Translations under genes and position numbers: made by a program
Source: Mucilaginibacter lappiensis
Lineage (GTDB): Bacteria > Bacteroidota > Bacteroidia > Sphingobacteriales > Sphingobacteriaceae
Reading direction: 5' to 3'
Assembly (NCBI RefSeq): GCF_900155965.1
Contig: NZ_FTMG01000005.1
Span: forward strand, 287,849-351,848
Length of the DNA stretch: 64,000 bases
Part shown: piece after piece, positions 53,562 through 61,077 of the stretch
How positions within the stretch are numbered: the stretch's first letter is position 1
Layout of the letters: each line of letters starts with the position of its first letter
Notes under the pieces: generated by a model
What the model was told of the DNA's origin: nothing
Seen by the model: only the letters and a program-made list of their open reading frames with translations
Databases searched by the model: none

Positions 53562-53645
53562 CGGGAGCGCGGTTCGGGGAGCAGGGTTCGGGTGACAAGC
53601 CGCGAACCACATAACACGAACCCCGAACCGCGCGACACGAACCAA
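53562..53645. repeat. Word-like intergenic repeat (class E), copy 5
   Basis: GC-rich words: GCGCGGTTCGGGGAGCAGGG on the left and CACGAACCCCGAACCGCGCG on the right, where GCGGTTCGGGG and CCCCGAACCGC are inverted copies. It lies right after the barrel stop codon and before the HU-SPOR gene, so the element is inside the presumed operon. Confidence 0.75.
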
Positions 53646-53693
53646 TTTGCCCCGAGCGTTTTGATGTTTTATAATTAACCGTATTTTTAGCGA

Positions 53694-54764
53694 ATGGATA
53701 TAGCCAATTATTTAAGCGAACTGTTAGGCCGGCATGGCAAAGTAAGTGTGCCGGGCCTTGGTTTTTTTACACAAGTACGTGTAAATGGTTATTATAACAA
53801 CGCTGAAGGCAAGTTATATCCGCCCGGCTACCAGGTACAATTCAACTCCGAACCGTTTGACGATGATACTTTGGTGGAGCATATTGCCCAAAAGAAAAAC
53901 ATATCACTGGCATCATCCAAATACTTCACCGAAAAATATATTACAGGCCTAAAACAAGAGGCAGCCTTGAAAGAAGTTCCTTTTGCTAACCTGGGTTGGT
54001 TTTATATGAACAATGGGGAGATAGCTTTTAAACCCGGCGATAACCATAACGAAGGACCTGATTTTTATGGTCTTGCGCCAATAGCTATCAAAAAGCTGAA
54101 TCAGCCAGAACCGGAAAAGCCAGTTCAACCTTTACCTTTTACGGTTGCGCCACAGCCAATTATTCCAACTACACCACCCGCACCAACAGCCGATCAGCCA
54201 GAGGTATATGAGGATGAAGAAACTGAAGAAAAAACACGTTCGGGAAGTCCTTGGCTTATCGCGCTCATCGTTTTGGTGGTTATCGCCGTAGCAGTATTCG
54301 GGCTTTATAAATACAACCCGGCATTGTTTAATTTTATGAAACAACCGGCAAAACCCGTTACCGGGCAACCCAAAACACAACCCGCCGCCATTGCAGACAG
54401 TGCCGACGATAGCAATAAAACTGCCCCTCCGCTTTTGGATACGGCATCAAAGACAATTTCTAAACCCGATACTGCGTTAAAGAAAACAGTGGCTACTGTC
54501 GCCGATACCACAGCCAAATCTGAATTTGTGATATTTGCCGGCTCATTTAAAACCCAAACCAAAAGTGATCTGGCTGTTAAAATTTACAAAAGCGTTGGTG
54601 TTGATGCCCGCGCATGGCATGGCCCTGGTTCTGGTAAGCATATTAAAATAATCATTGGCAGTTTTGCCACATCTGCAGAAGCAGAAACCGAAAGACTTAA
54701 ATTAATAAAAGAAAAAAAAATAAGCAAACTCTCATACAGCCAAGAAATTAACGAAAAGAAATGA
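53694..54764 (+). CDS. HU-CCDC81 and SPOR domain inner-membrane protein
   Basis: 356 residues. Two HU/IHF-like domains at about 1-45 (VSVPGLGFFTQVRVNG) and 60-118 (VEHIAQKKNISLASSKYF, VPFANLGWFYMNNGEIAFKPG), a P-rich linker (about 140-180), one membrane helix 187-207 (WLIALIVLVVIAVAVFGLY), an A/T/P linker and a SPOR domain about 277-352 (FVIFAGSFKTQTKSDLAV). Topology: HU part inside the cell, SPOR part in the periplasm binding denuded peptidoglycan. The HU-CCDC81 family was described in Bacteroidota with such SPOR fusions; its ligand is not known. It overlaps the exbB gene by four bases. Confidence 0.9.
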   Translation: MDIANYLSELLGRHGKVSVPGLGFFTQVRVNGYYNNAEGKLYPPGYQVQFNSEPFDDDTLVEHIAQKKNISLASSKYFTEKYITGLKQEAALKEVPFANLGWFYMNNGEIAFKPGDNHNEGPDFYGLAPIAIKKLNQPEPEKPVQPLPFTVAPQPIIPTTPPAPTADQPEVYEDEETEEKTRSGSPWLIALIVLVVIAVAVFGLYKYNPALFNFMKQPAKPVTGQPKTQPAAIADSADDSNKTAPPLLDTASKTISKPDTALKKTVATVADTTAKSEFVIFAGSFKTQTKSDLAVKIYKSVGVDARAWHGPGSGKHIKIIIGSFATSAEAETERLKLIKEKKISKLSYSQEINEKK

Positions 54765-55474
54765 CATTATTATTGATACAGCAAATAGCAGATACCGCGA
54801 AACACCTGGCAGACACCGCCGGTCACATTACTCAACCCATCACCACACAGCCCGAAGAGCTGCGTTTTGGCGATTTATTGATCAAGGGTGGCTGGGTAAT
54901 GGTTCCCATTGGTATTTTGGCTGTTTTAGGTTTAGTGATATTTTTTGAGCGCTATTTTACCATCCGCAAAGCTTCAAAGAACGAGGCCAACCTGATGTTA
55001 CAGGTACGCTCAAGTATCCATTCTGGTAACCTAGAATCGGCTATAGCACTTTGCCGCAATAATAATTCGCCATTGGGTCGTATGTTGCAAAAGGGGTTAC
55101 TGCGTATCGGTCGCCCCATCAAGGATATTGAGGGCGCTATCGAAAACGTAGGCAAGCTGGAAGTATCCAAGCTGGAAAAAAATATTGGTATCCTGGGTAT
55201 CGTAGCAGGTATTGCACCCATGTTCGGGTTTCTGGGAACTATTGCCGGAGTAATCAAAATATTTTATGATATATCCAAAACAGATAACATCAGCATGGGT
55301 GTTATATCTGGTGGTTTATATGTAAAAATGGTTACATCAGCTGCCGGTTTGATGGTAGGTATCGTGGCCTACGTATGTTATCATATTTTGAATATGATGG
55401 TAGACAAGGTAATTTTGAGCCTGGAAACTGATGCTATTGAATTTATTGACCTGTTAGAGGAGCCAAGCAAATGA
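54761..55474 (+). CDS. exbB: MotA/TolQ/ExbB proton channel protein
   Basis: 237 residues. Three membrane helices (about 48-68, 147-170, 188-212) and a long cytoplasmic loop. The channel signatures LGIVAGIAPMFGFLGTIAGVIKIF and the polar residues in the last helix are those of ExbB/TolQ. Together with ExbD it uses the proton gradient to move a TonB-like protein. It overlaps the previous stop codon (ATGA) and overlaps exbD by four bases; all are translated in coupled fashion. Confidence 0.92.
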   Translation: MTLLLIQQIADTAKHLADTAGHITQPITTQPEELRFGDLLIKGGWVMVPIGILAVLGLVIFFERYFTIRKASKNEANLMLQVRSSIHSGNLESAIALCRNNNSPLGRMLQKGLLRIGRPIKDIEGAIENVGKLEVSKLEKNIGILGIVAGIAPMFGFLGTIAGVIKIFYDISKTDNISMGVISGGLYVKMVTSAAGLMVGIVAYVCYHILNMMVDKVILSLETDAIEFIDLLEEPSK

Positions 55475-55872
55475 ATTTAAGAAAAAGACATAGAGGTGCA
55501 TCGGCGGAGGTTCATACATCGGCCATGAACGACATTATGTTCTTCCTGCTTTTGTTTTTCCTCATTGCTTCAACAGTTACTAACCCCAATGTGATCAAAC
55601 TGGTATTACCCAAATCATCAAGCGGGCAATCGGTATCCAAAAAAACCATTACGGTATCGGTAACTAAAGATCTGAGGTATTACGTCGACAAAAAGGAAGT
55701 TCCGGTAGATGCCCTGCAAACTACCCTATCCGGTTATAAAACCCTGGCTACAGAACTCACTATAGTTTTATATGTAGACAAAACCGTAGCCATACAGGAT
55801 GTGGTACAGGTAATGGATATAGCACAAAAATTAAACATCAAACTGGTTCTGGCAACGGAACCCAAGGGGTAG
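55471..55872 (+). CDS. exbD: ExbD/TolR family protein
   Basis: 133 residues. One N-terminal membrane helix (about 20-40) preceded by MNLRKRHRGASAEVHTSAMNDIMFFLLLFFLIAST in short pieces; the helix contains the Asp of the proton path (M-N-D-I-M-F-F-L). The periplasmic part is a small alpha/beta domain (YYVDKKEVPVDALQTTL). Partner of ExbB. It starts four bases before the exbB stop codon. Confidence 0.92.
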   Translation: MNLRKRHRGASAEVHTSAMNDIMFFLLLFFLIASTVTNPNVIKLVLPKSSSGQSVSKKTITVSVTKDLRYYVDKKEVPVDALQTTLSGYKTLATELTIVLYVDKTVAIQDVVQVMDIAQKLNIKLVLATEPKG

Positions 55873-55875
55873 CTT

Positions 55876-55963
55876 AGAGGTGCGAGTGCGAGATCAAAGA
55901 GCCTGTTTTAATAGCTCTGCAAAATTAGCTCCCGCACTCGCAACTGGCACCCCGCACTAATAA
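55876..55963. repeat. Word-like intergenic repeat (class E), copy 6, inside the operon
   Basis: GTGCGAGTGCGAG on the left and CCCGCACTCGCAACTGGCAC then CCCGCACT on the right; the halves are inverted (GTGCGAGTGCGAG against CCCGCACTCGCA). The element separates exbD from the TonB-like gene, where the other genes of the operon overlap. Confidence 0.75.
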
Positions 55964-55967
55964 AAAA

Positions 55968-56783
55968 ATGGACTACAGGGAAGAAAATAACTATCCAAAG
56001 GCATTTGCGGCAACAGGCATTATTTTGGCTGTGCTTATTGCTGCCTGTTATTTTATTGTGTTTAAAAATCCACCAAAAATGGAGGATGGTACTGGCGGTA
56101 TACTGGTAAACTACGGAACCGTTGACGAAGGTATGGGTAGCGATTATATGAGTACCGAGGAACCCTCGGTTGCCGAAAAAGCCAATAATACCAAGCCGGA
56201 TAAAGTTACCCACGAAAAACCGACCGAGGATAAACCAACCCCGCAAACCAGCGACAAAACCGTAGTGACCCAAAATACCGAGGATGCCCCAGAAGTGGCC
56301 GCCCCAACAAAAAAACCAACCAATACAGTAGCTACCCCACAGCCAACCAAAACACCGGCCAAGCCTACCGTGAACCAGAATGCTTTGTATAAAGGTAAGG
56401 CTACAACCGGCACCGGCGAAGGTGACGGAACAGGCCATACCCCGGGGAATCAGGGTAAACCAACAGGAACAACCCTTACCAACAACTATAACGGAACAGG
56501 ATCTGGCAATGGGGGCAATTTAAATTTAACCCAGCGTAGTTTTGTTTCGCGCCCCAGCGTTGACGATGGGAATCGTCATAGCGGTAAAATTGTGGTAGAT
56601 ATCCTGGTTGATAAAGATGGCTATGTAATACAAGCCACCGCAGGCGCACGCGGTACCACCATATCTGATGCGAGCCTGTTACAAGCTTGCGAGGATGCCG
56701 TGCGTAAATCAAGATTCAATGCCTCTGATACTGCTCCCGAAACTCAAAAAGGCACCATGACCTTTGTGTTTAAGGTAAACTAA
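55968..56783 (+). CDS. TonB-like energy transducer
   Basis: 271 residues. An N-terminal membrane helix (about 10-33), a long P/T/K-rich region (about 60-140, typical of the TonB spacer), a G/N/T-rich stretch (about 140-195) and a C-terminal TonB_C-like domain (SGKIVVDILVDKDGYVIQATAGARGTT, ending MTFVFKVN). It carries energy from ExbBD to outer-membrane proteins; the local barrel with a TonB-box-like word is the obvious target. A repeat element separates it from exbD by 95 bases. Confidence 0.85.
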   Translation: MDYREENNYPKAFAATGIILAVLIAACYFIVFKNPPKMEDGTGGILVNYGTVDEGMGSDYMSTEEPSVAEKANNTKPDKVTHEKPTEDKPTPQTSDKTVVTQNTEDAPEVAAPTKKPTNTVATPQPTKTPAKPTVNQNALYKGKATTGTGEGDGTGHTPGNQGKPTGTTLTNNYNGTGSGNGGNLNLTQRSFVSRPSVDDGNRHSGKIVVDILVDKDGYVIQATAGARGTTISDASLLQACEDAVRKSRFNASDTAPETQKGTMTFVFKVN

Positions 56784-56788
56784 TTTTG

Positions 56789-56929
56789 AGTTGATGGATC
56801 ATAGTTAATGGTTCATGGCAATATTTTACAATAACAGGAGTCTCGATCAAACACATCCGTATTACCTTTGCGCTCATTAGCGGTTCATCAGGCGTTCCTA
56901 TGAACCATCAACTATGAACCATGAACTAC
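56789..56929. repeat. Word-like intergenic repeat (class E), copy 7, carrying the folC start
   Basis: ATCATAGTTAATGGTTCATGG on the left and CCTATGAACCATCAACTATG then AACCATGAAC on the right. The folC ATG at 56921 is the last copy of the word ATGAAC. The element contains TACCTTTG at 56863-56870, an exact -7 box. Confidence 0.75.
56863..56870 (+). promoter_or_regulatory. Candidate -7 promoter box for folC
   Basis: TACCTTTG, an exact match to TAnnTTTG, 50 bases before the folC start and inside a class E repeat. No clear -33 box is seen at the proper distance. Confidence 0.35.
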
Positions 56930-58228
56930 CAGGAAACCATCCAATACCTATACACCCAGCTCCCCATGTTTACGCGCGATGGGGCCTCGGCTTTTAAAAA
57001 GGACCTCACCAATACTATTGAGCTTTGCAAACGACTGGGCAACCCGCAGCATGAGTTTAAAAGTGTGCACATAGCAGGTACCAATGGTAAAGGTTCCACA
57101 TCGCACATGTTGGCGGCAATTCTGCAAATTGCCGGCTATAAAACCGGCTTGTATACATCGCCCCATTTGAAAGATTTCAGGGAACGTATCCGGGTTAATG
57201 GCCAAATGATTAGCGAGCAAACCGTGATTGATTTTGTGGCCGCTCACTGTGCCGATTTTGAAGAAATAGCCCCCTCCTTTTTTGAGATGACTGTAGCCCT
57301 GGCTTTTGATGTTTTCGCTAAGGAAAAGGTTGATCTCGCTATGATTGAAGTAGGCTTGGGTGGGCGCTTGGATTCCACCAATATCATTACCCCACTCCTG
57401 TCGGTTATTACTAACATCGGCTGGGACCACATGAATATGCTGGGTGATACCCTGCAACTAATAGCCGGCGAAAAGGCAGGCATCATCAAACCTGGCATCC
57501 CGGTGGTGATCAGCGAAACTCAACCCGAAACAGCGCAGATATTTATCGATAAAGCTAAACAGGAAGGCAGCCCGATTACTTTTGCCTCGGAGGTTTGGAC
57601 CATTGAAGAAAAGTCAAAAGTCAAAAATCAAAAATCAAAACTTTTAGAAATTGAAGTTAAAAACTCAATACTCCATACTCACCACTCTCCACTCACTATA
57701 ACGCTCGATCTCACCGGTACTTATCAGCTTAAAAACATCAAGGGCGTTTTATCTGCCGTGGAAGAGTTACGTAAACAAGGCTTTATAATAACAGACGAGC
57801 ACATCATTACAGCGTTGAAACAGGTAAAAACCCTCACCGGCCTGCATGGGCGCTGGGAAGTTTTAAATATCCAGCCGCTAACCATTTGCGATACCGGCCA
57901 TAATCCTGATGGCATACAAGAGGTAGTCAAAAATATTGTCGCTGTTAATTACCAGCAATTACACTTTGTGATAGGCATGGTGAATGATAAGGACATTACC
58001 AAAGTATTAGCTCTGCTGCCAACAAAAGCCATCTACTACTTCTGCAAACCCGATATCCCAAGAGGCCTTGAAGCTGAAAGCATGCAGCAGCAAGCCAACA
58101 TTTTCGGTTTACACGGCAATACCTACCCATCAGTAAAAGTAGCCTTAATGGCTGCTCAGGCCAATGCAACTGATAATGACCTTGTGTTTGTAGGCGGCAG
58201 TACATTTGTGGTGGCTGAAGTGGTGTAA
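56921..58228 (+). CDS. folC: Bifunctional dihydrofolate / folylpolyglutamate synthase
   Basis: 435 residues. P-loop AGTNGKGSTSHML at about 51-63, SPHLKDFRERIRVNG, GGRLDSTN, and the ATP-binding TNIGWDHMNMLGDTL region, then the C-terminal domain with LHGRWEV and ICDTGHNPDGI. It adds glutamates to folates (and to dihydropteroate), a cytosolic step in folate metabolism. About residues 230-260 (KSKVKNQKSK, then NSILHTHHSPLT) have the look of the class E repeats, in frame, in place of the short normal linker; see findings. Whether the protein is active cannot be judged, but all motifs are present. Confidence 0.93.
   Translation: MNYQETIQYLYTQLPMFTRDGASAFKKDLTNTIELCKRLGNPQHEFKSVHIAGTNGKGSTSHMLAAILQIAGYKTGLYTSPHLKDFRERIRVNGQMISEQTVIDFVAAHCADFEEIAPSFFEMTVALAFDVFAKEKVDLAMIEVGLGGRLDSTNIITPLLSVITNIGWDHMNMLGDTLQLIAGEKAGIIKPGIPVVISETQPETAQIFIDKAKQEGSPITFASEVWTIEEKSKVKNQKSKLLEIEVKNSILHTHHSPLTITLDLTGTYQLKNIKGVLSAVEELRKQGFIITDEHIITALKQVKTLTGLHGRWEVLNIQPLTICDTGHNPDGIQEVVKNIVAVNYQQLHFVIGMVNDKDITKVLALLPTKAIYYFCKPDIPRGLEAESMQQQANIFGLHGNTYPSVKVALMAAQANATDNDLVFVGGSTFVVAEVV
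57610..57702. repeat. Word-like repeat inside the folC reading frame
   Basis: AAAAGTCAAAAGTCAAAAATC-type words (left) and CTCAATACTCCATACTCACC then ACTCTCCACTCACT (right), about 93 bases, read through without a stop codon in the folC frame. Same style as copies 1-7 in the spacers. Confidence 0.6.
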
Positions 58229-58555
58229 AGCAAGATTTTGAATTGTCATCTCGAATGAGATGCGAGGGGAGATCTTTTGCGAATGGATAGCTTCTAACCA
58301 ACGTTGCGACGGCGAGGGCGAATATGTGGGTTTACATAAATTTATTGAATTTCAATATAAATAATTGATTGTCAATAAATTAATCACATGTTAACCATAA
58401 ATTGTGTAAACCATGTAAACCCACTTTTTAACAGAATTGCCCACCTCATTGTTGGCACAGGTTTTAGCATATAAATTTTCACTTAACAAATAATTTACTT
58501 CCGTTATCTACATAAAATTCTATTTTTACTTTTCAATATAATCCCCACATTTTAT
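58229..58555. other. Gap with a repeat fragment before the aldo/keto reductase gene
   Basis: 327 bases. The first part (58242-58310) starts TGTCATCTCGAATGAGATGCG and contains a GAGATCTTTTGCGA word like the arm of another palindromic family; no matching second arm is present, so it is a fragment. The remainder is AT-rich and contains the reductase promoter; GTAAACCCAC occurs twice (about 58331 inverted and 58415). Nothing else recognised. Confidence 0.5.
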
Positions 58556-59548
58556 ATGACATATCTACCATCAGCAGACAGATACAAAAAAATGCAATAC
58601 CGCCGCTGCGGCCATAGCGGCATCAAACTTCCGGCTATTTCGCTGGGCTTGTGGCACAATTTCGGACATGTGGATGTAACCGAAACCTACCGCAAAATTT
58701 TACATTTGGCTTTCGACAGCGGCATAACCCATTTTGATCTGGCCAATAATTACGGTCCGCCTCCGGGCTCTGCCGAAGAGAATTTCGGTCGTATATTAAA
58801 AGAAGATTTCCGCGGCTATCGCGATGAGATGATCATCTCCAGCAAAGCCGGCTATACCATGTGGGATGGCCCTTATGGCGACTGGGGTTCCAAAAAATAC
58901 CTGGTAGCCAGCTTAGATCAGAGCCTGAAACGCATGGGTTTGGAGTATGTAGATATATTTTACCACCACCGTCCCGATCCGGAAACGCCACTGGAAGAAA
59001 CCATGACTGCGCTTGATCTCATCGTTCGTCAGGGTAAAGCTTTATATGCTGGTATTTCTAACTACCCTGCTGCAGAAGCTGCGAAAGCTATCGCGATATT
59101 AAAAGATCTGGGTACACCATGTTTAATTCATCAACCTAAATACTCCATGTTTGTACGCGACCCGGAAGAAGGTTTACTGGATGTGCTGGGTAAAGAGGGT
59201 GTGGGCTGTATCCCCTTTTCACCATTGGCGCAGGGCTTGTTAACCAATAAATACCTGCATGGCATCCCTGAAGATTCAAGAGCGGCTAAATCAACTGGCT
59301 TCCTGCAAAAGGACCAGGTAACCCCCGAAAGGATAGCCCAAATAAAACAACTGAACGACCTGGCATTGAAACGTGGCCAAACACTGGCACAAATGGCACT
59401 GGCCTGGCTGTTGAAAGACAGCCGCGTAACCTCGGTACTGATTGGTGCAAGCCGTGCCGAACAACTGGCCGACTCGCTTAAGGCGTTGGATAATATCGTA
59501 TTCTCAGCTGATGAACTTAGCCAGATTGAAAAAATATTAGCCCCCTAA
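58556..59548 (+). CDS. Aldo/keto reductase, YghZ / L-glyceraldehyde 3-phosphate reductase-like
   Basis: 330 residues. Aldo/keto reductase barrel: the catalytic Asp-Tyr-Lys-His set lies in FDLANNYGPPPGSAEENFG (D60, Y65), SSKAGYTMWDGPYGDWGSKKY (K) and YHHRPDPETPLEETM (H). G-P-P-P-G-S-A-E-E-N and M-W-x-G-P-Y-G-x-x-G-S-x-K are typical of YghZ. It reduces small aldehydes with NADPH. The last residues and the stop codon lie in repeat D, so the original C-terminus may have been slightly different. The next gene follows after the same element. Confidence 0.9.
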   Translation: MTYLPSADRYKKMQYRRCGHSGIKLPAISLGLWHNFGHVDVTETYRKILHLAFDSGITHFDLANNYGPPPGSAEENFGRILKEDFRGYRDEMIISSKAGYTMWDGPYGDWGSKKYLVASLDQSLKRMGLEYVDIFYHHRPDPETPLEETMTALDLIVRQGKALYAGISNYPAAEAAKAIAILKDLGTPCLIHQPKYSMFVRDPEEGLLDVLGKEGVGCIPFSPLAQGLLTNKYLHGIPEDSRAAKSTGFLQKDQVTPERIAQIKQLNDLALKRGQTLAQMALAWLLKDSRVTSVLIGASRAEQLADSLKALDNIVFSADELSQIEKILAP

Positions 59549-59670
59549 CCCCTCAAAGTGGGAACTGTCTTAGGTTTATTATCAAGACAGTAAATCGGTG
59601 AGTTATTTAGTTATAAATTGAATTAAGATATTAAAAAGCCTCCCCTTCAGGGGGAGATTTAGAGGGGGCT
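59539..59670. repeat. Dispersed repeat, family D, overlapping the reductase stop codon
   Basis: Ends AGCCCCCT and AGGGGGCT are inverted, with further inner words CCCTCAAAGTGGGAACT and CCTCCCCTTCAGGGGGAG. The left end encodes the last two residues and the stop codon of the reductase; the right end is three bases before the next ATG. This element type is widespread in sphingobacteria and relatives. Confidence 0.8.
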
Positions 59671-59673
59671 TAT

Positions 59674-60651
59674 ATGAGCAATATTAACTGGGGTATCATC
59701 GGTTGCGGCGACGTAACCGAAAAAAAAAGCGGACCAGCATTTAAAAAAGTAGCCAATAGCGACCTGTTAGCCGTGATGCGCCGTGACGCGGCCAAAGCTG
59801 CCGACTATGCACAGCGCCACCTCGTAGACCAATGGTACAGCGATGCCGAAAAACTGATGAACGAGGCTGGCGTCAACGCCATTTATATAGCTACTCCTCC
59901 ATCTTCGCATCTGGAGTATGCGCTAAGCGCTTTAAAAAAGGGGCTGAATGTTTATGTCGAAAAACCGGTTACCCGCAATGCCTCCGAGGCGCGTGCCATG
60001 GCCGAAGCTGTAAAACAGAGCAATGCCAAACTAACCGTTGCCCATTATCGCCGTGCTGTACCCATGTTTTTGGCAGTTAAAGAATTAATCGACACTAAAA
60101 AAATAGGTGATATCCGTACCGTACAGATCAGGATGTGGCAAAGCCGTAAACCAGAACTGGTTACCAAAACCAAAGACAACTGGCGGGTTAACCCGGAGCA
60201 ATCCGGAGGCGGCTATTTCCATGATTTGGCCCCGCACCAACTCGATCTGATGCTGTATTATTTTGGCGAACCCGAGCAATATCATGGATTTTCGCTCAAT
60301 CAATCGGATGCTACCCAAGCCGACGACCATGTTTGCGGGCAGATCTTATTTAAAAACAAGGTAGTGGTAAACGGCTCCTGGTGCTTCAACGTTGCCGAAA
60401 GCCTCACCACCGATACCTGTGAAATCATCGGGACCAAGGGTAAGATCACGTTCCCCTTCTTTGGTAATTATATCAGCTGGAAAACCGATACTGAGGATGA
60501 AACTATAACTTTTATCCATCCGCAACACATACAACAACCCATGATCGAAAAGATAGTGACTTACTTTAAAAACGAAGGGCCAAACCCCTGTAGTATTGAA
60601 GAAGCCATTGTACTCATGGACATTATGGACTCATTTACGGGTCAAGGGTAA
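59674..60651 (+). CDS. Gfo/Idh/MocA family oxidoreductase
   Basis: 325 residues. N-terminal Rossmann fold with WGIIGCGDVTEKK (G-x-G-x-x), the E-K-P motif in VYVEKPVTRN at about 96, and the C-terminal domain with GGGYFHDLAPHQLDLMLYYFG, where H-D-x-x-x-H holds the catalytic histidine. These enzymes oxidise or reduce sugars or cyclitols with NAD(P). It follows the aldo/keto reductase in the same direction, separated only by a repeat, so the two may serve the same sugar pathway. Confidence 0.9.
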   Translation: MSNINWGIIGCGDVTEKKSGPAFKKVANSDLLAVMRRDAAKAADYAQRHLVDQWYSDAEKLMNEAGVNAIYIATPPSSHLEYALSALKKGLNVYVEKPVTRNASEARAMAEAVKQSNAKLTVAHYRRAVPMFLAVKELIDTKKIGDIRTVQIRMWQSRKPELVTKTKDNWRVNPEQSGGGYFHDLAPHQLDLMLYYFGEPEQYHGFSLNQSDATQADDHVCGQILFKNKVVVNGSWCFNVAESLTTDTCEIIGTKGKITFPFFGNYISWKTDTEDETITFIHPQHIQQPMIEKIVTYFKNEGPNPCSIEEAIVLMDIMDSFTGQG

Positions 60652-60695
60652 AAAAACGCTGTTGTTTAAGGCAATAGCGCTTTTAATTAAAAAAT

Positions 60696-60872
60696 CTAGC
60701 TCTTCTTTTTGGGTACCTTGGCTCCTTCTTTACGTGCCTCTGATAAGCCAATAGCTATAGCTTGCTTTTTGCTGGTCACTTTCTTGCCGCTGCCGCTTTT
60801 AAGCATGCCTTCTTTCATTTCATGCATGGTTTTTTCAACCTTTTCGCTTGCTTTTTCTGAATACTTTGCCAT
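60696..60872 (-). CDS. Small basic DUF6496-like protein
   Basis: 58 residues from ATG 60870-60872 (another ATG 24 bases earlier gives eight more residues). Lysine-rich and helical: KYSEKASEKVEKTMHEMKEG, then SGKKVTSKKQAIAIGLSEARKEGAKVP. The phrase K-K-Q-A-I-A-I-G-L-S-E-A-R-K-x-G is the mark of DUF6496 small proteins of Bacteroidota and Proteobacteria, often stress-related in location; function unknown. It converges with the oxidoreductase and diverges from the AI-2E gene. Confidence 0.8.
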   Translation of the reverse strand: MAKYSEKASEKVEKTMHEMKEGMLKSGSGKKVTSKKQAIAIGLSEARKEGAKVPKKKS

Positions 60873-61077
60873 AGTTTTAGTTTTTAAGTAGATCATTTAA
60901 CTCATGCAAAATATTTGCCAAAACTATCTTTCTGAGCAGCTATTACGGACAGTACAAAATCAACCATCGATAAATTCTGCATTCACAAAAAATAAAAATG
61001 GTAAATTATTATTTGTAATTATTGCTTAACTTCAAACATCCGGGCGTGCTATACGTTACCAACTGAAAATTATCCAT

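Noticed and set aside
55908..56438. A 176-codon reverse frame, rich in W, F and G, opposite the TonB-like gene
   Set aside because: The odd composition is the complement of the Pro/Thr/Lys spacer codons; no start signal or family.
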